Of a stretch of 63,281 nt of DNA, positions 46,108 through 53,792 are shown in pieces. A program made the position numbers and the translations under genes. The stretch spans positions 1-63,281 of the forward strand of contig JAQWTV010000161.1 in assembly GCA_029242545.1 (NCBI GenBank), given 5' to 3'. Below the pieces are notes generated by a model, which saw only the letters and a list, made by a program, of their open reading frames with translations, did no database searches and was not told the DNA's origin. The stretch's first letter is position 1. The number at the start of each line of letters is the position of its first letter. The DNA comes from Roseibacillus sp. (lineage in GTDB: Bacteria; Verrucomicrobiota; Verrucomicrobiia; Verrucomicrobiales; Akkermansiaceae).

Positions 46108-46455
46108 ACGGTTGATAGGTTAGTCCTTCCTCGGAAGGTACCGCGCAACGCAGTGAACGTTGTTCCAGTATCAAAGTCAATATACTAGAAAAAAGGGGGT
46201 TTCAAGCACGCCAAGTCCTCAATCGGAGGATATTTCTACCCGGATTGGGGGAGAAATCCGCCCGCTGGCCTAAAACCCCTGCTTTTACCGTAAAAAATCG
46301 ATGCCCTCATGAACCAATCAATATTTCACTTGCTAGCACCCCACGGGCTCATCCTGCCGGATTGACCTCCATTTATCGTGCTGCCACCCTCCTCGGGAGG
46401 GCCTTATGGTTCATCCGCAAGCCACTCGGGGCCCTTGGATTCTTCGCCATCCTCC
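46108..46455. other. 348-base divergent intergenic region
   Basis: It separates the leftward DUF1549 gene from the rightward TMEM220-like gene. A small inverted repeat CAACG-N7-CGTTG lies at 46146-46162, 40 bases upstream of the DUF1549 start. A weak minus-strand TTGAAA-N17-TATTGA may serve that gene. Long frames across it have no family-like content. Confidence 0.4.
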
Positions 46456-46905
46456 ATGAATTTAACCGTCTCCCTTCGAATCTTGAACAGCCTGGCGGTG
46501 GCCCTCTTTGGCGCCTTTGCCTTCTTTCAGTACAACGATATCGACCCGGCCGTTTATCACCGAGCCTCCAGTCTCGACGCAGCCCTCTGGCTTGGCTTTT
46601 ACGCCCTCATATCCGCCCTTTTCGCCCTGACCCTTCTAAGGCGTTCCGCCTCGAATTGGCTTCTCCTCCTGGGGGCAGTAGCCTGCCTCGTCAAAATGGG
46701 ACAAACCGGCTGGGGACTCTGGATCAACATTTTCGGTCAGGACGAATTTACCATGATGCAGGTCAGCATGTCCTCAGCCGATCCCCGGGTTGAACTATCG
46801 CGCGAGTTCTTCGGGGCACTCATTGCGCTTGCCGGAGTAGCCGCGCTCTGGTGGCAGGGGCGCAGGTTCGGACCCGGGCATTCCACAGAAACAGGCGAGT
46901 CCTGA
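46456..46905 (+). CDS. TMEM220-like small membrane protein
   Basis: 149 residues from ATG 46456; the open frame continues upstream to 46378 but the membrane protein begins MNLTVSLRILNSLAVALF. Four hydrophobic helices (~6-22, 38-56, 66-88, 108-124) and the typical FFQYNDIDPAVYH segment are seen. Members of the family occur in bacteria and vertebrates with no known function. It is convergent with uvrB; only 20 bases separate the stops. Confidence 0.8.
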   Translation: MNLTVSLRILNSLAVALFGAFAFFQYNDIDPAVYHRASSLDAALWLGFYALISALFALTLLRRSASNWLLLLGAVACLVKMGQTGWGLWINIFGQDEFTMMQVSMSSADPRVELSREFFGALIALAGVAALWWQGRRFGPGHSTETGES

Positions 46906-46925
46906 GGAGCTTCGAACCGTTCTCC

Positions 46926-49067
46926 TTACTTTTTCTCTTCCTTGTCGAGGCCGGCCCGCTTTTTGAGCTGCTTAATCTGGTCCCGAAGGTGTGCCGCCCT
47001 CTCAAATTCCAATTTACCAGCCGCCTCCTGCATCTCTCCCTCCAGCTCGCTCAGAACGTTCACCGCGTCGTATACGGAAGCCTCTTCCGCTACCAGTGAC
47101 CGATTCAGTTTCTCAGCACGGCTTTTATCATCCTGGTATTGCTGCAGACTTTCCTGCACTGCACGGACAACACTCTGGGGAGTAATGTTGTGCTCCTCGT
47201 TATATGCCTGTTGCCTGCTACGACGATTCTCCGTCACATCAATCAATCGCTGGATCGAGTCCGTAACTTGGTCACAGAAAAGCACACATTCGCCCTTCAC
47301 GTGCCGGGCGGCCCTACCAGCGGTCTGAATCAGGCTTGTCTCATTTCGCAGAAACCCCTCCTTGTCAGCATCAAGAATACAGACAAGGGACACCTCCGGC
47401 AGGTCCAGTCCCTCCCGCAGGAGGTTGATCCCCACCAGGATATCAAATTCGGCGGCCCTCAGCTGCCTGAGAATCTCCACCCGCTCAACCGCATCAATAT
47501 CCGCATGAATGTAGCGCACCTTCAACCGGGCCCCCTGCAGATACTCGCTGAGATCCTCTGCCGTTCTCTTGGTCAGGGTGGTCACCAGTACCCGCTCTCC
47601 CCTCTCACTCCTCTGCTGGCATAATTCGATAGTTTCGTCGATCTGTCCCTTGAGGGGCCTGAGGGTAAGAATCGGGTCCAGCAGGCCAGTAGGCCTCACG
47701 ATTTGCTCCGCGATCAGGGAGTTCCCCTTACGTGTCACGTCGAAGTCCTCCACCGGCTGGTCGGTAGGGCTGGGAACAATCCGAAGTTGCCGGAGGCGAA
47801 TAGGATCGATCCCCTTCTCCTTGTTCCCATGAACGGGAATGCATCCCTTGTTATCCGGCCGAGAGTTGACCACCTCGAAAGGCCCGGGAGTGGCACTAAC
47901 GTAAATACGCTGGGTGGTCATCTCCATAAACTCTTGGAATCGGAGCGGACGATTGTCGAGCGCACTGGGCAGCCTGAACCCATGATCTACGAGAGAACTC
48001 TTCCGACTCAAATCACCTTCATACATGCCACGGATCTGGGGGAGACTGACGTGGCTCTCGTCCATGAGAACAAGGAAGTCATCGGGAAAGAAATCGAGCA
48101 GGGTGTAGGGACGCTCCCCGGGCGCCCGACCCGTGATATGCCGCGAGTAGTTTTCAATCCCCTGGCAGAACCCCATCTCCTGCATCATCTCAAGATCATA
48201 CTCCGTCCTCATCTTCAGTCGCTGGGCCTCGATAAGCTTACCCTTCTTTTCAAAGAGCGCGATCTGGTCATTCATCTCGGACCGAATGGCAATCATGGCC
48301 TTCTTCATCTTGTCCGCTGAACTGACAAACTGCTTTGCGGGAAAAAAGGTGTGCTTGTCGACCCTCTCCATGACTGCGCCGGTGAGCACATCAATGGTGG
48401 AGATCCGATCTACTTCATCCCCGAAGAACTCGACCCTGATGGCAGTATCTTCAAGATAAGCAGGATGGATTTCCACCACGTCTCCCCTTACCCGGAATTT
48501 ACCCCTCCCAAAGGCGATATCGTTACGCTCAAAGAGGATGCCAACTAGGAGACCTAGGAACTCGTCACGACCCAGTTGCTGTCCCTGCCACACCGGGACC
48601 ATCATTCCCTCGTAGTCGTCAGGGGATCCCAGTCCGTAGATACAACTTACCGATGCTACCACCAGAACGTCTTCCCGGGTGAGGAGTGAACCCATGGTGC
48701 TGAGGCGCAACCGCTCGATCTCCTCATTTACGGAGGAGTCCTTCTCGATGTAGGTATCACTCCTGGGGATATACGCTTCCGGTTGATAGTAATCGAAGTA
48801 GCTGACGAAATACTCAACCGCATTGTTCGGGAAGAAATTCTTAAATTCTGAATAGAGTTGGGCTGCCAAGGTCTTGTTATGACTCATCACCAGCGTGGAC
48901 TTCCCCATCCGCTCGACGATATTGGCCATGCTGAAGGTCTTCCCTGATCCTGTGACCCCGAGTAGAGTCTGGTGACGGTTACCAGCCTCCAAGGACCGAA
49001 CCAATTTACCAATGGCCTGCTCCTGGTCACCCTTGACGCCATATTCGCTGACCAGTTGAAAGGACAC
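46926..49067 (-). CDS. uvrB: excinuclease ABC subunit B
   Basis: 713 residues from a GTG start. Walker A GVTGSGKT at 37-44, the damage-probing beta-hairpin (YFDYYQPEAYIPRSDTYIEK at ~90-109), helicase motifs (DESH, ETSLIQTAGRAARH) and the C-terminal UVR motif (LEFERAAHLRDQIKQL, ~685-700) are all present. It loads UvrC at lesions verified after UvrA handover in nucleotide excision repair. A single-gene unit; I saw no clear LexA-type box upstream. Confidence 0.97.
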   Translation of the reverse strand: MSFQLVSEYGVKGDQEQAIGKLVRSLEAGNRHQTLLGVTGSGKTFSMANIVERMGKSTLVMSHNKTLAAQLYSEFKNFFPNNAVEYFVSYFDYYQPEAYIPRSDTYIEKDSSVNEEIERLRLSTMGSLLTREDVLVVASVSCIYGLGSPDDYEGMMVPVWQGQQLGRDEFLGLLVGILFERNDIAFGRGKFRVRGDVVEIHPAYLEDTAIRVEFFGDEVDRISTIDVLTGAVMERVDKHTFFPAKQFVSSADKMKKAMIAIRSEMNDQIALFEKKGKLIEAQRLKMRTEYDLEMMQEMGFCQGIENYSRHITGRAPGERPYTLLDFFPDDFLVLMDESHVSLPQIRGMYEGDLSRKSSLVDHGFRLPSALDNRPLRFQEFMEMTTQRIYVSATPGPFEVVNSRPDNKGCIPVHGNKEKGIDPIRLRQLRIVPSPTDQPVEDFDVTRKGNSLIAEQIVRPTGLLDPILTLRPLKGQIDETIELCQQRSERGERVLVTTLTKRTAEDLSEYLQGARLKVRYIHADIDAVERVEILRQLRAAEFDILVGINLLREGLDLPEVSLVCILDADKEGFLRNETSLIQTAGRAARHVKGECVLFCDQVTDSIQRLIDVTENRRSRQQAYNEEHNITPQSVVRAVQESLQQYQDDKSRAEKLNRSLVAEEASVYDAVNVLSELEGEMQEAAGKLEFERAAHLRDQIKQLKKRAGLDKEEKK

Positions 49068-49250
49068 GGGACACCTCTACGCACAGCTCTACCTCATTGC
49101 AAACTCCGGTGCTTCTGAGTCTCGGTTCCTCGGGAGGCTAACAAGAAGAGAGGCGCCACGGCTTCAAATTAGAAACCCGGCGCCCCCCTTACCTTGCCTT
49201 GTCAGTCGAATAAGTACCCGCTACCACCCGGGCACGTTCTGCTATGATTA

Positions 49251-49275
49251 CCGGGAAGAAAGTCATTCTTCCCGG
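49251..49275. repeat. perfect 10-bp hairpin
   Basis: CCGGGAAGAA and TTCTTCCCGG flank the loop AGTCA. No T-run follows on either strand, so it is not a standard terminator. It stands directly beside the nested inverted repeats at 49288-49391. Confidence 0.8.
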
Positions 49276-49287
49276 CTGGGTTCCGTG

Positions 49288-49391
49288 GGCAGGACCCAGG
49301 TCGATCACGTTCTGGAGCCCCAGCGCACACCCGGATTAAGGAGCTGCGCACGAGTTCCAGTTTGCGGTCAGAACCTGCATACTGTCCTGCC
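49288..49391. repeat. nested inverted repeats, possible structured RNA
   Basis: The outer arms GGCAGGAC (49288-49295) and GTCCTGCC (49384-49391) are perfectly complementary. Inside them GTTCTG pairs with CAGAAC, and further in GCGCA pairs with TGCGC. I compared the region with the conserved cores of RNase P, 6S, tmRNA and SRP RNA and found no match. Confidence 0.45.
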
Positions 49392-49714
49392 ATCGAAAAT
49401 TCTTGTCCCCCATTGGGCTGCCTCTTTCCTCTCTCAGCCGCCAGCCGGTCTCGACGCTCCGCACAGGTAGGGGCGCACCCGGGGGCCTCGGAAGTTGGAT
49501 TGAACGCTAGATTCACCATGGAAAAAAGTGGGACTCACTAGATCCATTGCACAACCTGTGCCAATTAAGCTAATCCTTAACTTAAGGCATTCATTATTAA
49601 CTCCATGCAAATTTACTACGGGAAAGTTAATATATTTTTTCTCATCCGAAAAATGGTAGATTTTACCAGATCGCCCAACCCTTTTTGTAAATTTTACCAG
49701 AGCCTCCAGACCGC

Positions 49715-51814
49715 CTAGCGGGCCATTCCCATCTCCTGCAATGTGTATTCCACGTCCGCGGGGCGAAGTGGTTTGGGGAGGTATCCGTTCATCCCTGCAC
49801 GAAGACAAGTCTCCCTATCAGCCTCGAACACATTTGCTGTCATTGCGATGATCGGAATAGTTGCGGTCTCGCCTCCACCCTCACCAGCCCGGACCAAACG
49901 GGTCGCCTCGACCCCATCCAGTTCGGGCATGTTCATGTCCATGAGGATAGCCTCATACCTGTGCCCTTCCTGTAATTTCACGATGGCCTCACGGCCGTTC
50001 TCAGCTGTGTGGACCTTGAATCCAAATCTCTCCAGGATCAGAATGGCCAGCCTTGCATTGATGGGATTGTCCTCCGCCACCAAGATGAGACGGGCTCCCT
50101 CTGAATCCTCCTTTGCCGTCTCTCGCGAGGCCCGAGAAGAGCGTACCGGCACCCCAGGATCCAGAACTGAAGTGAGTGCCCGGAACATATCCCGCTGTCG
50201 CACCGGCTTGAAGAGAACCTGACGAAATCCTGCTGCCAGTGCATGCTCCTTCTCCCCGCTCAAACGCGCGGAAGTGACCAGAATCATCGGAGGCAGGAGG
50301 GACCCGGCCGCTTCCGCCGCCAGCCGGGCAAACTCCAGCCCGTCCATGGTCGGCATCATCATGTCACAGAAAATTACATCATAGTGGGCACTACCAAGCT
50401 GCCGTAGTCCCTGCTGTCCACTGTCCACCACATCACTCTCCATTCCCCAGGTGAGAAGACGCCTCTGGAGGAACCGCTGATTGATTTCGTTATCATCAAT
50501 TACAAGCGCCTTCCTGCCATGAAACTGACCCTTGTCCTCAATTACCGCGAAGGCACTCGACTGCCCAGTCTGCAGGGGCATGGTAAAACGGAACTCCGCG
50601 CCCTCACCCAGTCGGGAGCTTGCCGAGATCTCACCTCCCATCCGTTTCACGAGGCGCTTGCAGATAGCCAGCCCCAGCCCCGAGCCTCCAAACTTTCTCG
50701 TCGTGGAAGCATCCTCCTGCTGGAACGGCTCAAAAAGACTTTCTACCTTGGAGGGCTCGAAACCCACTCCCGTGTCCCTTACCGAAAGCTCAATAAAGGG
50801 TCCCGGAACCACCCGTCCATGGATTGCCACCATCCCTCGGGCCGTAAATTTCAGGGCGTTGGACACAAGGTTCAGAAGAATCTGCTTCACCCGGGCTACA
50901 TCCCCCGACACTACCGCAGGAATCTCATCGTGCAGGTCATAGGTCAGCTCCACCCCTTTTTCAGAAGCCTTTGCAGCATGAAGACCGAGAACCTCCTCAA
51001 CACAGTCACTGAGCTCGAAATCAACTTGCTCAAGCTCGAGGCGCCCGCTTTCAATCCGGGAAAAGTCGAGAAGGTCATTAATGATATTAAGGAGTAAATC
51101 CCCGCTTTTGTGAATCAACCCAAGGTTCTCTCTCTGCTCCTCCGTCAGTTGCGAGTCGAGCAGTAATTCCGTGTAGCCGATAATCCCGTTGAGTGGAGTC
51201 CGGATCTCATGACTCATCATCGCGAGAAACATCGACTTGGCCTTTTCCGCCCGTTCCGATTCCTCCCTGGCGAGGTTGATTTCTTGCAGGGCCTTCACCC
51301 GCTCCGTCACATCACGCACAATGCCGTGCACGAGGGTTCGGCCCTCATATTTCACCCGTCCCCATACCACCTCCACGGGGAGAAAGGAGCCATCCGCGCG
51401 CCGCAGATGAGCCTCACTCCGGCTCCGACCTGTCCGCTGAACCTCGTTCAAGGCCTGCCCGGACACCTCAAAGTTCATTAAGTGCGAGACATACATCCCA
51501 CGTAACTGCTCGCGTGAAAAACCGGACATCCGGACCGCCGTGTCATTGACCTCTACAAACGCCCCAAAGCCATCGAGCAGAATGATCCCATCCATCGAGG
51601 CATTAAAGAATACCTTGAACTTTTCGTCATCACGGTCCCGAAGATTCCACCCCTGCTCACGAGCTCGCCGGTCGAACTGCTCCTTGAGATAAGTTAGCTC
51701 CCCATTGGCATCCTCGAGGCGTTGCAGGGCCTCACGATGAGCGGCCTGCTCCACCTCCAGCTGGTGGCGCCACTGCGCCGCCTCGTCCATGAGCTCACGT
51801 TGGGCCTCACTCAC
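49715..51814 (-). CDS. soluble hybrid sensor histidine kinase with two receiver domains
   Basis: 699 residues, no membrane segment. N-terminal coiled coil (~1-60), PAS domain (~65-175), HisKA with phospho-acceptor His202 in MSHEIRTPLNG, HATPase_c (N, G1 and G2 boxes, ~310-415). Two receivers follow: the first around FCDMMMPTMDG, the second around ILMDMNMPELDG, near the C-terminus. Its ATG overlaps the regulator stop (ATGA, 51811-51814), so the two are translationally coupled. Two receivers but no HPt imply transfer through a separate HPt protein, which is encoded next door (53350). Confidence 0.95.
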   Translation of the reverse strand: MSEAQRELMDEAAQWRHQLEVEQAAHREALQRLEDANGELTYLKEQFDRRAREQGWNLRDRDDEKFKVFFNASMDGIILLDGFGAFVEVNDTAVRMSGFSREQLRGMYVSHLMNFEVSGQALNEVQRTGRSRSEAHLRRADGSFLPVEVVWGRVKYEGRTLVHGIVRDVTERVKALQEINLAREESERAEKAKSMFLAMMSHEIRTPLNGIIGYTELLLDSQLTEEQRENLGLIHKSGDLLLNIINDLLDFSRIESGRLELEQVDFELSDCVEEVLGLHAAKASEKGVELTYDLHDEIPAVVSGDVARVKQILLNLVSNALKFTARGMVAIHGRVVPGPFIELSVRDTGVGFEPSKVESLFEPFQQEDASTTRKFGGSGLGLAICKRLVKRMGGEISASSRLGEGAEFRFTMPLQTGQSSAFAVIEDKGQFHGRKALVIDDNEINQRFLQRRLLTWGMESDVVDSGQQGLRQLGSAHYDVIFCDMMMPTMDGLEFARLAAEAAGSLLPPMILVTSARLSGEKEHALAAGFRQVLFKPVRQRDMFRALTSVLDPGVPVRSSRASRETAKEDSEGARLILVAEDNPINARLAILILERFGFKVHTAENGREAIVKLQEGHRYEAILMDMNMPELDGVEATRLVRAGEGGGETATIPIIAMTANVFEADRETCLRAGMNGYLPKPLRPADVEYTLQEMGMAR

Positions 51815-53166
51815 ATCAATCCGTGCCGCTTCAGCTTGTTGTAAATTGACTTCTCAGTCACTTCGAGCCGCCGCGCGGTCTCGGCCTTGTTTCCGTTACA
51901 GAGCTTGAGAGTCTGAACAAGGGCCTCCCTTTCCAGATCAGACAAGGCGATGCCCCCAATCCCGTCTGGCACCCGCCCGGAGGGCTCGCTTCCCCGAACC
52001 GAAGCTGGCAAGTCCTCTACCGAGATCACGCCGTCCTCACAGAAAGCCGCTGCCCGTTCGAGCACGTTTTCGAGCTGCCTGACATTCCCCGGCCAGTCAT
52101 AAGAGTGCATGGCGGAAAGAGCCTCTTTCGAAAGTTTCGTGCTCCGGCGTCCTCCCTGCGGGGCGATGCGCCCCAGCATCGATTCGCTCAAGTGCCGGAG
52201 CTCCTCAAGACGCTCTCGCAGTGGGGGCACCTCGATAGGAATGACACTAAGTCGGTAAAAGAGGTCTTCCCGGAATTGTCCATCCTTCATCCGCTGCTCG
52301 AGATCGAGGTTAGTCGCTGCGATGATTCTCACGTCCGCCTCCAGGGTCTCCTCGCCACCCAGTCTCTGGAATTGCCTTTCCTGTAGGACGTTCAGAAGCT
52401 TGGGTTGCAAATCAATCGGCAGGTCCCCGATTTCATCGAGGAAGAGAGTACCTCCTTTGGCCATCTCGATCTTTCCACGACGTCGCCGTACCGCACCGGT
52501 AAAGGCCCCCTTCTCATGACCGAATAGCTCACTCTCCAGAAGTTCCCGGGGAAGCGCCGGGCAACTCACGGTGACGAAGGGCTCCTCTCCCCGCTCACTC
52601 TTGGCATGGACATGGCGGGACAGCATTCCCTTGCCAACCCCACTTTCCCCGGTCAGCAGGATCGTCGAGTCGAGAGAAGCGACCTTCTCCGCCTGCCTCA
52701 CCACCTCCTTCATGGCTTCCGACTCTGCCACAATTTGAACCGTTGGTCCTCGTCCCCCGAGCGCCTCCCGCAGCTGCTCATTCTCCAACTCCGCTCGCCG
52801 CAGACGCTTTGCGTTGCGCAGCACCGCAAGCAACTCGTCCGGGTCAAAGGGCTTCGTCAGGTAATCAAGAGCACCCAACTTCATCGCCTTCACTGCTTCC
52901 GCGGCCTCGTCCACCGAAGTCAGCACCACCGCGGGCACCCCGGGATGTTCGCGTCCAAGCCGGTCGAGCGCCCCGAAGCCATCGAGCACCGGCATCTGAA
53001 GGTCGAGCAACACCACGTCGGTATCCTCGGTCACCAGCTCAAGGGCTTCCGCTCCGTTCTCCCCAGAGCTCACCGTGAAGCCCCCCCGCTCGGCATGCAT
53101 GGTCAGCAAGTTCCGGACGGTTTGATCATCGTCGGCAAGGACGAGGTTGGAGGTCTCCCCAGACAC
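51811..53166 (-). CDS. NtrC-type sigma-54-dependent response regulator
   Basis: 451 residues. Receiver with phospho-acceptor Asp55 (VVLLDLQMPVLDG), sigma-54 activator AAA+ domain with Walker A GESGVGKG, the GAFTGA loop that contacts sigma-54, and Walker B GGTLFLDEIGDLP. A Fis-type helix-turn-helix (NKAETARRLEVTEKSIYNKL) forms the C-terminus. It is the first gene of the regulator-kinase operon. Targets are unknown; no -24/-12 promoter was identified in this window. Confidence 0.95.
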   Translation of the reverse strand: MSGETSNLVLADDDQTVRNLLTMHAERGGFTVSSGENGAEALELVTEDTDVVLLDLQMPVLDGFGALDRLGREHPGVPAVVLTSVDEAAEAVKAMKLGALDYLTKPFDPDELLAVLRNAKRLRRAELENEQLREALGGRGPTVQIVAESEAMKEVVRQAEKVASLDSTILLTGESGVGKGMLSRHVHAKSERGEEPFVTVSCPALPRELLESELFGHEKGAFTGAVRRRRGKIEMAKGGTLFLDEIGDLPIDLQPKLLNVLQERQFQRLGGEETLEADVRIIAATNLDLEQRMKDGQFREDLFYRLSVIPIEVPPLRERLEELRHLSESMLGRIAPQGGRRSTKLSKEALSAMHSYDWPGNVRQLENVLERAAAFCEDGVISVEDLPASVRGSEPSGRVPDGIGGIALSDLEREALVQTLKLCNGNKAETARRLEVTEKSIYNKLKRHGLM

Positions 53167-53349
53167 TTAGGATATCTTAACTATTTTACCGGGGAATTCC
53201 CACTACAAACTCCCGGGGAAAAGAACCCCTTACTCCCTTACCCATCAGCAGATATACCCCGACCCGGTGGGTCCACGCGTCCCGCAAGCCTCCGGCGGGC
53301 TCAGCCCTTGCTCTTTTCCCAGCCTGCGCGGAAGCGTATACTCCCCGCC

Positions 53350-53685
53350 GTGACCCTTCTTGATCACGCCCAACTCGATGCCATGGCGGCCGGCCAGCCG
53401 ACGCTGCTCCTCCCCATCGTGAACGACTTTGCCTCGCACGGGCGAGATCAGCTGGTGATCCTAGAGGCCGCTCTCGCCGACAACCGGATCGAGGAAAGCC
53501 GCGGAATCCTCCACCAGCTCAAGGGCTCTGCGGGCACCATGGGCATGGCCCAGTTCGCGGACATTTGCCGCCAGTGCGAAGAGCACCTTGCCAGCAACCA
53601 GTCTCCCTCCCTTCTCCCGGAACTGGCCCCTCTACTCCAAGCGTCTATCGAGCATGCCATCGCCCACCTTGAGAACCCGCAATAG
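53350..53685 (+). CDS. stand-alone HPt (histidine phosphotransfer) protein
   Basis: 111 residues from GTG 53350 (ATG 53383 is also possible). The phospho-accepting His55 is in HQLKGSAGTMG, the classical HPt motif, in a four-helix-bundle-sized protein. The long open frame upstream belongs to the antisense of the regulator gene and is not coding. It is divergent from the regulator-kinase operon with 183 bases between, and should shuttle phosphate from the kinase's receivers to the NtrC-type regulator. Confidence 0.88.
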   Translation: MTLLDHAQLDAMAAGQPTLLLPIVNDFASHGRDQLVILEAALADNRIEESRGILHQLKGSAGTMGMAQFADICRQCEEHLASNQSPSLLPELAPLLQASIEHAIAHLENPQ

Positions 53686-53792
53686 CTCTCCCAAAGGCTC
53701 TTCAGGAGAGTAGATCCCCAGCCCAAATCCGGATCCCTTGGCTTCTGATTGAAATTTCTTCAAAAGTGGGCATCGTCCCGCCCCCTTACATC

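Larger units (their letters stand above)
49068..49714. other. 647-base intergenic region with nested inverted repeats
   Basis: No supported protein gene. It contains a perfect 10-bp hairpin (49251-49275), nested inverted repeats (49288-49391), and an AT-rich stretch (49500-49705) with two copies of ATTTTACCAGA. It must also hold the uvrB promoter near its left end and the 3' end of the histidine kinase transcript at its right end. Confidence 0.5.

Noticed and set aside
49202..49519. 105-codon minus-strand frame upstream of uvrB
   Set aside because: The composition is low in hydrophobic residues and unlike any family; it spans the inverted repeats, which explain the sequence better.
49195..49519. 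RNase P, 6S, tmRNA or SRP RNA in the uvrB upstream region
   Set aside because: GAGGAAAG and AGCAGAA fragments recall RNase P, but the universal core GAGGAAAGTCCGGGC and the ACAGAACCCGGCTTA end are absent; the other RNA cores are missing too.
52606..53349. Long plus-strand frame upstream of the HPt gene
   Set aside because: It runs antisense to the sigma-54 regulator gene and has no domain of its own; only the part from 53350 looks like a protein.
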